From the NCBI GenBank assembly GCA_016235765.1, contig JACRIZ010000049.1:1-57011 (forward strand): a stretch of DNA of 57,011 nucleotides, given 5' to 3'. This stretch comes from Rhodocyclales bacterium (GTDB lineage Bacteria; Pseudomonadota; Gammaproteobacteria; Burkholderiales; Rhodocyclaceae). Below are positions 8,571 to 15,551 of the stretch, piece by piece (position 1 is the stretch's first letter; every line of letters starts with the position of its first letter). The translations under genes and the position numbers were made by a program. The notes beneath the pieces were generated by a model, which was not told the origin of the DNA, made no database searches, and saw only the letters and a program-made list of their open reading frames with translations.

Positions 8571-10346
8571 CTAGCGAGCGGTTCGCAGTTCCGGATCGGC
8601 GGCGTTGCCGCCGATCGACATAGCGGCTCTCGGAGCCCTCGCGGTCCCGCGCATTTCCACGTAGGCCGATCCTGCAATCAGCCCGGTATCCCGGGCCACT
8701 GCCGCCTGTCCTGACGCCAGCATCAAGCCGGATGACAGACGAACGTCGGCAATGCGCACCGATCCTGCCTCCAACGCGAACTTGCCGGCGAGATCCTCGA
8801 ATCCGGTTTCACCGCCGCGATGCGGCCCGCTTCTCTGCCCGCTCGTCTTCAAGGCGCCGGCAAGATCAATCTTCTTCAGACTGCCCCGGGCGACCGTGAC
8901 GTTGCCGGTCGCCTTGGCGTTAGGCCCCAGCCAGCGGATTGAAGGAGCACTGGTGGAATACTGAAGCTGACCATTCAGTTCGCCACTGATGAGCGTCGGG
9001 GCGTGAAGTGCGTCGAGCAACTTCACGGCGGCGACGTGTTTCATCGTCAGGTCGAGCGACATTCGTGGCGATGAATCCCAGGCCAGCACGCCCTTGCCGC
9101 TGAACAGTCCGTCGAAGAGTCGCGCTTCGACCTTGGTCACGACCAGGCTTCCTGGTGCCAAGGTGCCGCTAAAATCAAGGGCTGCCACCGGCAACGGCGG
9201 ATTGACCGGGACGACCCACTGCCCTGCCCTTGCGGAGACCGCCAGTCCCTCGCTGCCGGGTGAGGCTTCAAACTCGAAATCGCCCTCCCCCAGCCGTCCG
9301 GTGAATGACGCAACGCCGCTCCTGGCGGGTCTCAGCGTTCCATTCAGGCCGCGAAGCTTCACCCACCCCAGGTCGACCACGAGGTTCGCAACGTCAATCC
9401 GATCGACCTGAAACTCGCCCATGGAACCCGGCAGGAACCACTTCCCGAGATTCGCGATTGCGCTCTCCCGAATCTGCAGGCCGTCGACGCGAGCGGCTCG
9501 TATCGGTTGGCCGCCAAAAATGAACCCAGGATTCGGGACAAGCGAAATCCGTTCCGCAGTCGCATCGGCATTGCGGCCGACGACCACCTTGTCGACGGTG
9601 AAGGTGGGGATGGGCGCGAAGACGAGACTGACATTGCCGACACCAACCTCATCGCCAAGCATCCTCGCCAGGTGAGCTTCAATCGCAGGACGATACTCGT
9701 CGTATGGATACAGCACGACGCGCAGCACTCCGAATATCACGGCGGCAGCCAGCACGAACAGGATGATCGGCACCAGCCTGATCCTTCGCCCCAAACGGCG
9801 CTTGGGCGGCGCGATCGGCTCCTGGGCGCTGGGCGTGCCGTAGGCCTTTTCGTAGGCCCGTTCCTCCCGAAGCTGATGCCAGCGCTTGCGCATGCGGGTA
9901 AACCAGCCCTCCGCTGCGCCGGCCGGTCGAACATAAGCCGTCATTGGCGGCGGCAACGCATCAATCGGAACCACGGTCGCAGCGCCAACCGCCGATGCCG
10001 GCGGAGCGATTTCCTCAAACACCGTATCGACGGTCGGGAAGTCTTCATACGCTTCCGCAGCCGGCGCTTCCGTGTGCACGGCGGCGACCGATAGTGCGTC
10101 GGTAACGGCACTCGCTTGTCGCGAACCACGCGCCTCGGTCGACTCGATCAGGCCGATGCGCTCGAGTTCCGCCAGCGCTGTCTCGATCATGGCCGGATCG
10201 CCGGCCTTTTGCTTCAAGGCGGACACCTTGGTCAGGCCGTCTACCAGAATCAATACCATACGAAGGTTGCGCTGGACCAGCCGCGTGCGGTCACGTACCG
10301 CGTCTTCCCCGGAGGCTGTCTTAACGAAAATCAGTTCGTCGTTCAT
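8571..10346 (-). CDS. AsmA-like membrane protein with N-terminal winged-helix-like domain
   Basis: No characterised orthologue is recognised. The 591-residue protein has three parts. Residues 1-70 (KTASGEDAVRDRTRLVQRN to ALAELERIGLIES) resemble a small cytoplasmic winged-helix-like domain found ahead of various betaproteobacterial proteins. A Pro/Ala-rich linker and a basic stretch (PPKRRLGRRIR) lead to one membrane helix at about 190-212 (VPIILFVLAAAVIFGVL). The rest looks periplasmic, with AsmA-like beta-strand repeats in which variants of FDGLFSGKGVLAW and LSGELNGQLQYS recur. AsmA-family proteins are linked to outer-membrane assembly or lipid transport. Fusing one to a cytoplasmic domain is unusual. 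It converges on the aminotransferase gene with a 7-base gap. Confidence 0.75.
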   Translation of the reverse strand: MNDELIFVKTASGEDAVRDRTRLVQRNLRMVLILVDGLTKVSALKQKAGDPAMIETALAELERIGLIESTEARGSRQASAVTDALSVAAVHTEAPAAEAYEDFPTVDTVFEEIAPPASAVGAATVVPIDALPPPMTAYVRPAGAAEGWFTRMRKRWHQLREERAYEKAYGTPSAQEPIAPPKRRLGRRIRLVPIILFVLAAAVIFGVLRVVLYPYDEYRPAIEAHLARMLGDEVGVGNVSLVFAPIPTFTVDKVVVGRNADATAERISLVPNPGFIFGGQPIRAARVDGLQIRESAIANLGKWFLPGSMGEFQVDRIDVANLVVDLGWVKLRGLNGTLRPARSGVASFTGRLGEGDFEFEASPGSEGLAVSARAGQWVVPVNPPLPVAALDFSGTLAPGSLVVTKVEARLFDGLFSGKGVLAWDSSPRMSLDLTMKHVAAVKLLDALHAPTLISGELNGQLQYSTSAPSIRWLGPNAKATGNVTVARGSLKKIDLAGALKTSGQRSGPHRGGETGFEDLAGKFALEAGSVRIADVRLSSGLMLASGQAAVARDTGLIAGSAYVEMRGTARAPRAAMSIGGNAADPELRTAR

Positions 10347-10352
10347 AGTTGC

Positions 10353-10381
10353 TTGACGGTTCCAAGCGAAATGTCTAATAT
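10353..10381 (+). promoter_or_regulatory. Sigma-70 promoter of tRNA-Asn
   Basis: TTGACG (10353-10358), a 17-base spacer and TAATAT (10376-10381), placing the start a few bases before the tRNA at 10397. It overlaps the leader of the divergent AsmA-like gene. Confidence 0.75.
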
Positions 10382-10396
10382 CCGCGCCTCTCCAGT

Positions 10397-10472
10397 TCCC
10401 CGATAGCTCAGTCGGTAGAGCGACGGACTGTTAATCCGCAGGTCCCTGGTTCGAGCCCAGGTCGGGGAGCCA
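10397..10472 (+). tRNA. tRNA-Asn (anticodon GTT)
   Basis: A 76-base cloverleaf with TCCCCGA/TCGGGGA acceptor, discriminator G and encoded CCA. The anticodon loop CTGTTAA in the CGGA/TCCG stem gives GTT. It has its own promoter upstream and a strong terminator downstream, so it is a single-gene unit. Confidence 0.98.
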
Positions 10473-10480
10473 CCAAATCA

Positions 10481-10516
10481 AGCCCAGTACTTGCATCTGC
10501 GAGTACTGGGCTTTTT
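10481..10516 (+). terminator. Intrinsic terminator after tRNA-Asn
   Basis: A perfect 11-base stem, AGCCCAGTACT (10481-10491) with AGTACTGGGCT (10502-10512), a 10-base loop and a run of T, beginning nine bases after the tRNA CCA. Confidence 0.93.
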
Positions 10517-10589
10517 CCATCCAATCCAGTTTGCATTCGATTGCATTCTTGTTTGCGGCTTCGATTGTAGCCAAATCGGCTCGGCATAG

Positions 10590-10614
10590 AAAAAAACCGC
10601 GGCGAAAGCCGCGG
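10590..10614 (-). terminator. Intrinsic terminator of the small exported-protein gene
   Basis: On the minus strand CCGCGGC, a TTTC loop, GCCGCGG and seven T. It lies 32 bases downstream of the stop at 10646. The 70 bases between this and the tRNA-Asn terminator hold no gene I can recognise. Confidence 0.88.
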
Positions 10615-10645
10615 TCGGTCTAGGTCTCAGGCGACTGTCCGAAAT

Positions 10646-11029
10646 TCAGTTTGGGCCGGACGGGACTCTCTCCCAAGGCGCGGGACAGACCCGAACATAC
10701 GGATAGTAGGCCCCGGAGGGTCGGCAGTAATACCACCAGTCGCCGCTTGCCGGCGGCGCTGCCAGGGTTCCCTGCGGCACGACGACGACCGGCGGCGGTG
10801 CGGGTTCGGCATAGACCACCGCGGGCCTTGTAGCCGCCCAAACGAGCGCGGAACCCAGCACCAGACCAGGGAGCCAGGCGGCGCCATACCCGCCGCGGTA
10901 ATGGTGATGGTGGCCGCCATGGTGTCCGGGGCCGCGCACATAGCCGCGATCGGCCCAAACGTCGCCGCCACTTCCAATCAGCAGTGCAAGCGCAAATGAG
11001 AACAGCGCGAAGTGCCTGTATCGTTTCAT
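10646..11029 (-). CDS. Small exported His/Gly-rich protein of unknown function
   Basis: A 127-residue protein starting MKRYRHFALFSFALALLIG at 11029 with AAGGAG six bases upstream. The first 25 residues are a signal peptide ending near VWA|DRG. There follows a Gly/His segment (GPGHHGGHHHHYRGG), a short hydrophobic stretch (LPGLVLGSALVWA), a Pro/Val linker, and a C-terminal DWWYYCRPSGAYYPYVRVCPAPWERV with two cysteines. That C-terminal pattern is shared by many small proteobacterial envelope proteins of unknown role. The histidine cluster could bind metal, but this is inference. It is a single-gene unit with its own terminator. Confidence 0.85.
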   Translation of the reverse strand: MKRYRHFALFSFALALLIGSGGDVWADRGYVRGPGHHGGHHHHYRGGYGAAWLPGLVLGSALVWAATRPAVVYAEPAPPPVVVVPQGTLAAPPASGDWWYYCRPSGAYYPYVRVCPAPWERVPSGPN

Positions 11030-11136
11030 GACCGCTCCTTCCATTAGCTGTCATTGGTAACCGTACAGAGACTAACGATCTGCGCAGCAATCCGTCGACA
11101 TCGAGTTGTAAGGGATTGTTGCGGCGATGCCGGCTG

Positions 11137-12462
11137 CTATGTCTGGACCTTGAACGTTGCCGGATCGATCCCGTGTCGGCCCAGCAGTTTGTAGAACTCG
11201 GTTCGATTGCGTTGCGCAATACGTGCCGCCTGCGAAACGTTGCCACCGGTAGTCTGCATGAGCTTGACGAGATATTCCCGCTCAAAGCCACGGCGCGCAT
11301 CGTCGAAGCAGACCATCTCCCGCTCGCTCTCCTCGCGCAGCAACTGACTGATCAGCGATGCCGGGACGACGGCGGCGACCGAAAGCTGCATCGCCTGCCC
11401 AACTACGTTAACCAATTGTCGGGCGTTCCCGGGCCAGGGCGCCTCCTGAAGCAGCTTCAGGGCCTCGGGAGAAAAGCTGCGCCTGTTCTCGCCGGCCTTC
11501 TCGACACAACTGGCGATCAATGCGGTGATATCCTCGGGCCGATCGACGAGCGGCGGTACGACGAGCGTCGTTGCGGCCAGACTATAGTAGAGGTCCGCCC
11601 GCAGGACGCCTTCCTGGACAGCTCGCTCGGGCAGGCTTTCGCACGCCGCCAGGATGCGCACATCGGGAACGCTGCCGGCGCGCATAATTCCGAACGGGCC
11701 ATCATTCTTGCGCACCAGCGGCAAGAGACGCGCCTGGACGATCGGCGGCAGGCTTTCCAGTTCGTCGATAAAGAGCGTTCCTCCCGTTGCCGCGGTCAGC
11801 AGCCCGCCTTGGGCGCCACGCGCCTTGGGAGCCCCGAAAAGGGCCTCTTCCAGCCCCTCCGGGGGCAAGGTGCCGCACACCAGCGTAACGAACGGCTGGT
11901 CGGCACGTGAACTCGCGTGGTGTATGGCCCGCGCCAGCGTCTCCTTGCCGACGCCGCGCGGCCCGATAATCAACAGCGGCCCGTTGTCCTCGGCGGCCCG
12001 TCGCGCCCGCCGCAGGACTTCGTCCATGAGCGGGCTTGCCGAGACGATGCCTGCGCGCCATGCACCATCCGCTTCGTTGGCGGCTATCGTTGGCGATACG
12101 GCGACGGCCTCCGCAACGCGCGCCAGCAATTCGCGGCTGTCGAACGGCTTGGTGAGAAAACCAAATACGCCGCGCTGGGTGGCAGCCACCGCATCGGGAA
12201 TGGTCCCGTGTGCGGTCAGGATGATGACCGGAACAGTCGGCGCCTCGGCGTGAAGGCGGGCGAACAAGGCGTGTCCATCCATGCCTTCCATGCGCAGATC
12301 CGTTATCACCGCCCGCGGTCGCTGCAGTCTGAAACACCGGAGGGCCTCCTCGCCCGATGAAGCCAGCGTTACGCCGTAACCGGCGGCGGAAAGGCGCATG
12401 CCAATAAGATCCAGCAGATCAGGATCGTCGTCTACGACCAGTACGTTACCGAGTGATTTCAT
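11137..12462 (-). CDS. glrR: NtrC-family response regulator, GlrR-like, without GAFTGA motif
   Basis: Response regulator of the GlrK/GlrR (QseE/QseF) type, 441 residues. A receiver domain (VLVVDDDPDLLDLIG, acceptor aspartate in ITDLRMEGMDG, FLTKPFD) is followed by an AAA+ domain (Walker A GPRGVGKE, Walker B GTLFIDELE, LRADLYYSL) and a Fis-type helix-turn-helix (GGNVSQAARIAQRNRTEFYKLL). The C-terminus matches GlrR closely. The L1 loop that should hold GAFTGA, the sigma-54 contact, instead reads LFGAPKARGAQGGLLTAA and is shorter than in E. coli GlrR. It may therefore not activate sigma-54 promoters conventionally. It is the last gene of a three-gene operon, joined by an ATGA overlap. Confidence 0.9.
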   Translation of the reverse strand: MKSLGNVLVVDDDPDLLDLIGMRLSAAGYGVTLASSGEEALRCFRLQRPRAVITDLRMEGMDGHALFARLHAEAPTVPVIILTAHGTIPDAVAATQRGVFGFLTKPFDSRELLARVAEAVAVSPTIAANEADGAWRAGIVSASPLMDEVLRRARRAAEDNGPLLIIGPRGVGKETLARAIHHASSRADQPFVTLVCGTLPPEGLEEALFGAPKARGAQGGLLTAATGGTLFIDELESLPPIVQARLLPLVRKNDGPFGIMRAGSVPDVRILAACESLPERAVQEGVLRADLYYSLAATTLVVPPLVDRPEDITALIASCVEKAGENRRSFSPEALKLLQEAPWPGNARQLVNVVGQAMQLSVAAVVPASLISQLLREESEREMVCFDDARRGFEREYLVKLMQTTGGNVSQAARIAQRNRTEFYKLLGRHGIDPATFKVQT

Positions 12463-13031
12463 GGCTTCGTCCGCCTCGACGGGCGCTTGCTACGCAGGTC
12501 CCGGTCGATATCGCGCAGTTCGTCGAGTTTCTGCTGCAGGACCTCCGCCTTCTTGGATTCCTCGCGGGCAACCTCCAGGCGTTGCTCCAGCTTTCGTTTG
12601 TCGTCGCGCAGTACATCAATCCTTTGCTCGCATCGTTTCTGCTCCTCACGCCGCAATTGCAGCATCTTTTCGAGCAGCACGACGAAGTCGTGGCGCGACG
12701 ACGCCTGATCGCCGGCGGACACGTCCACTGCGCCCAGCAGTTGGGCCACGCGCGCATCGTCCCGCCAAGGCACCCCTGGCAGCATCAGCGTTAACGCCAG
12801 CCGCAGCCTCGTCACATCGTCCGCGGCATGGTCGTTGGCCGCCACGGCGTCGAGATGCTCCTTGCGCTGAACGTCGAGCGTCGCCGCGCTCAGACGGTGG
12901 TAGAACGAAAGCAGGTTCTCGACCTGGCTTCGCTCAGGGGGGCGCTCCAGGATCCGCTCCTGGACAAGGGCGCATCCACCCAGTGCCAGTTGCAGCACAA
13001 GGGCAAAGGCAAGTGCAATTCCATTTCTCAT
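12459..13031 (-). CDS. qseG: QseG-like outer-membrane lipoprotein of the GlrK/GlrR system
   Basis: A 190-residue lipoprotein lying between the kinase and the regulator, as QseG (YfhG) does in enterobacteria. The signal peptide ends in the lipobox LGGC with cysteine at about residue 20. The middle (LLSFYHRLSAATLDVQRKE) and the paired-cluster LALTLMLPG resemble the family. The C-terminal 80 residues are charged and heptad-like (QLRREEQKRCEQRIDVL, KLEQRLEVAREESKKAEVL), predicting a coiled coil. In enterobacteria the lipoprotein affects activity of the partner kinase. Four-base ATGA overlaps on both sides imply translational coupling. It is shorter than E. coli QseG (about 237 residues). Confidence 0.78.
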   Translation of the reverse strand: MRNGIALAFALVLQLALGGCALVQERILERPPERSQVENLLSFYHRLSAATLDVQRKEHLDAVAANDHAADDVTRLRLALTLMLPGVPWRDDARVAQLLGAVDVSAGDQASSRHDFVVLLEKMLQLRREEQKRCEQRIDVLRDDKRKLEQRLEVAREESKKAEVLQQKLDELRDIDRDLRSKRPSRRTKP

Positions 13032-14449
13032 GACTGTTCCCGACTCAAGGGCAGGCGGACCTGGAAGTGGGCCCCGGCGGGAGAGTCAAGCAATGCCAGA
13101 AGCCCGTGATGGGCGTGCACGAACTCGCTCGCGATGGCCAGGCCCAAGCCCGTTCCAGCTACCGAATTCGCAGTTCCGCGGGCCCGGAAGAAGGGCTCGA
13201 ATATCTTTGCCCGGTCGTCCTTCGGTATTCCAGGACCCTGATCGACAACGTTGAACACGGCCTGATCTCCATCGCGCGTCAAAGACAAGTTGATCGTACC
13301 GCCGGCAGGCGAGTACTTGATTGCATTGGCCACCAGATTGCTCACAATTGTAGTGATTTCTTCCCTGCCACCGGTCACGGCAAGGGGTGCCAGGGTGCCC
13401 ATGATGCGCAGGCGCCGATCCCGAACCGCAAGCTGCTGCGTTGCCAGCACCTGCTGGATAACATCGTCGAAGCGCAGGCGAACGCGCTCAAATCGATCCA
13501 GGGCGTGTTCTGCCCTTTGTAACCGCAGCAGACCGTCGATCAAGGTCTGCAGTCGCAGCGCATTGCTATGCATGATACCGACGATTCGGCTTTGTTGCGG
13601 TGTCAGCGGTCCTGCCACCTGGTCCGAAAGCAGGCTGGACCCTTCGCGCAGGGCAGCCAGCGGCGTCTTCAACTCGTGGGAAACATGTCGCAGGACGCGG
13701 GTGCGCTGCTCCTCCAACTCGCGCAAGCGGCACCTGAGCCATTCCAGTCGCTCACCGATGCGCTTCAGGTCATCCGGACCGCGCAATGCGATCCTGCGAT
13801 CGAGCTGCCCTTCCCCCAGCGCCTGCACGGCGCGCTCGACCCGCGACAGCAGTCTGGCCATCAATCGACGACCGAGGAGCAAGAGAACCAGCGCCGTGAT
13901 GAGCGCCGCGGCGATTCCGACCATCAGGCGGTCGCGCAATTCTTCTGCGCGCTTGCGGAAGGACAGGCGTTCCGCGTCGACAATTCGGGCTGCTTCGTCA
14001 GCCATCGCGATACTGCGCTCAAGGATCAGCGTCACCGTCGTCTGGAGCTCCGGCAAGCCTTCGCCGCTGCTGCCCAGACTCCGGTAGGCGTTGTCTTCCA
14101 TGGCCATCAATTCACCGATCTTCGGCGCCAAAGACTTGATCAAAGGGATTTCCGCAAAGGTTGCGGAACGGCGTCGCCATTCGTTGCGCGCCACGACGTA
14201 GTCATCGATCAGGCTCGGGTCGCCGAGGACCACGTATTGCCGGAGTATGCGTTCCATCTGGCGCAGATCCTCCGGCAGTTCCCAGCTAAGCTGTCCGGCG
14301 CGGTTCGCCTCGCCGGCCATCAATTCGCTCTGTTCGGTAATTCGTTCTACCGTGATCTCGGAGTAAACGATTGCCGCCAGCAGCGGCAGCATCATCAGCA
14401 GATTTCCCAGCAGTACCAGACGCAGCAGGGAGCGTGGATAGAATGACAT
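13028..14449 (-). CDS. glrK: Sensor histidine kinase, GlrK-like
   Basis: Inner-membrane kinase, 473 residues, close to E. coli GlrK (475). The first membrane helix is LLRLVLLGNLLMMLPLLAAI (about 8-27). A periplasmic helical sensor region follows, then a second helix LMVGIAAALITALVLLLLG (about 176-194) and a HAMP linker. The phosphorylated histidine lies in RHVSHELKTPLAALREG, and the ATPase domain has NLVANAIKYSPAGG (N box) and DQGPGIP (G1). First gene of the operon with the QseG-like lipoprotein and GlrR-like regulator. The signal is unknown. A diverged copy of the dispersed 23-base motif may lie at 13994-14016. Confidence 0.9.
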   Translation of the reverse strand: MSFYPRSLLRLVLLGNLLMMLPLLAAIVYSEITVERITEQSELMAGEANRAGQLSWELPEDLRQMERILRQYVVLGDPSLIDDYVVARNEWRRRSATFAEIPLIKSLAPKIGELMAMEDNAYRSLGSSGEGLPELQTTVTLILERSIAMADEAARIVDAERLSFRKRAEELRDRLMVGIAAALITALVLLLLGRRLMARLLSRVERAVQALGEGQLDRRIALRGPDDLKRIGERLEWLRCRLRELEEQRTRVLRHVSHELKTPLAALREGSSLLSDQVAGPLTPQQSRIVGIMHSNALRLQTLIDGLLRLQRAEHALDRFERVRLRFDDVIQQVLATQQLAVRDRRLRIMGTLAPLAVTGGREEITTIVSNLVANAIKYSPAGGTINLSLTRDGDQAVFNVVDQGPGIPKDDRAKIFEPFFRARGTANSVAGTGLGLAIASEFVHAHHGLLALLDSPAGAHFQVRLPLSREQS

Positions 14450-14479
14450 TACGCTAGTTTACGCCGGGACGATGGGCGC

Positions 14480-14555
14480 TGGTGGGTGCTGAGGGGCTCG
14501 AACCCCCGACATTCGCCGTGTAAAGGCGACGCTCTACCAACTGAGCTAAGCACCC
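14480..14555 (-). tRNA. tRNA-Val (anticodon TAC)
   Basis: On the minus strand a 76-base cloverleaf with GGGTGCT/AGCACCC acceptor, discriminator A and encoded CCA. The anticodon loop TTTACAC gives TAC. It lies downstream of the HU gene on the same strand and may share its transcript. Confidence 0.98.
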
Positions 14556-14605
14556 GTCCGGCGCGGCGGGAACCAAGCTTCCGGCCGCGTGGGGTGCGAA
14601 TTGTA

Positions 14606-14878
14606 TCAGTTGATGGCGTCCTTAAGCCCCTTGCCGGCGCGGAACTTGGGTAGCTTGGCCGCCGGGATGTCGATTGCGGCGCCTGTGCGTGGATTGCGGC
14701 CACTGCGCGCGGCGCGCTTGCCGACATAGAAGCTGCCGAAGCCGACCAGCGTGACGACCTGCTCGCCCTTCAGCGCGTCGGCGATGGCCTCGATTGCTGC
14801 CTCCAGGGCACGCCCGGCCGAAGCCTTGGATATATCGGCCGACTTGGCAATGTGATCGATCAGTTCTGTCTTGTTCAT
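14606..14878 (-). CDS. hupB: Histone-like DNA-binding protein HU
   Basis: A 90-residue nucleoid protein that binds and bends DNA without strong sequence preference. It begins [19 protein letters not shown] and has the HU signature [21 protein letters not shown] with the conserved RNPRTG in the DNA-binding arm, then [13 protein letters not shown]. The start at 14878 is fixed by homology; upstream codons in the same frame are not HU-like. GGGA lies nine bases before the ATG. tRNA-Val follows 50 bases downstream. Confidence 0.97.
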   Translation of the reverse strand: MNKTELIDHIAKSADISKASAGRALEAAIEAIADALKGEQVVTLVGFGSFYVGKRAARSGRNPRTGAAIDIPAAKLPKFRAGKGLKDAIN

Positions 14879-14906
14879 GGAAAATTCCCTGTGATTTGGT
14901 GGGTTT

Positions 14907-14936
14907 CTTATAGCAGGAGGCAAATTTGCAGGGCAA
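14907..14936 (-). promoter_or_regulatory. Probable promoter of the HU gene
   Basis: Minus strand TTGCCC (14931-14936), an 18-base spacer and TATAAG (14907-14912), 29 bases upstream of the HU start. dksA diverges from the same 169-base region. Confidence 0.6.
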
Positions 14937-15047
14937 CTGACGCCAAAGTCCGACACTCCAGAGTAGCCTGTGGCGAAGAGTCTGCTTGCAGCGTCGGCCC
15001 GTTTCCTTTATAAAGCCATATTTTTCCGCGCACGGATCAGACCAAGC

Positions 15048-15473
15048 ATGGCCGACGACTTTCTGCACAAGCAATTCCCGACCTACGTCGCCAAGAAGGG
15101 CGAGGAATATATGAACCCCAAGCAATTGGCGCACTTTCGCAGCATCCTGGAGTCGCTAAAGGGCGAACTGGCCGGCGACATCGAACGCACCGTCCAGACG
15201 ATGCAGGACGAGGCGACCGTTTTTGCGGATCCCAACGATCGCGCGAGCCAGGAATCGGATATTGCCCTCGAACTGCGCAACCGCGATCGCGAGCGCAAAC
15301 TGATCAAGAAGGTGGACGAGTCCATTGCCCGCATCGACGCTGGCGAATATGGCTACTGCGACAGTTGTGGCGTCGAAATCGGCCTCAAGCGACTCGAGGC
15401 ACGCCCGACCGCTACCCTGTGCATCGACTGCAAGGAACTCGAGGAAAGACGCGAGAAGCAGATGGCCAAGTAA
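15048..15473 (+). CDS. dksA: RNA polymerase-binding transcription factor DksA
   Basis: DksA enters the RNA polymerase secondary channel and, with ppGpp, tunes rRNA and amino-acid promoters. The protein has the core GEEYMNPKQLAHFRSIL, the coiled-coil tip with conserved DPNDRASQESD, and a four-cysteine zinc finger CDSCGVEIGLKRLEARPT...CIDC. I chose the ATG at 15048 (MADDFLHKQF), giving 141 residues. A GTG at 14970 would add 26 residues with no family resemblance. It is divergent from HU and ends in a strong shared terminator. Confidence 0.94.
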   Translation: MADDFLHKQFPTYVAKKGEEYMNPKQLAHFRSILESLKGELAGDIERTVQTMQDEATVFADPNDRASQESDIALELRNRDRERKLIKKVDESIARIDAGEYGYCDSCGVEIGLKRLEARPTATLCIDCKELEERREKQMAK

Positions 15474-15501
15474 CGCATGCGGCTATCTCTGCCACAGCGA
15501 C

Positions 15502-15534
15502 AAAAAAAGGACGCCGAAGCGTCCTTTTTTTTTT
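15502..15534. terminator. Bidirectional terminator between dksA and pnp
   Basis: A stem AAAAAAAGGACGC / GCGTCCTTTTTTT with a four-base CGAA loop. A-run before and T-run after let it serve both the dksA transcript (plus) and the pnp transcript (minus). Confidence 0.93.
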
Positions 15535-15551
15535 GGGGTTTCTGACTACGC

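Noticed and set aside
10473..10645. Possible attachment site or phage remnant after tRNA-Asn
   Set aside because: No integrase, no repeat of the tRNA 3' end elsewhere in the window, and the segment is explained by two terminators facing each other.
14970..15047. Longer dksA start at GTG 14970
   Set aside because: The extra 26 residues are unlike DksA N-termini and the segment contains promoter-like sequence.
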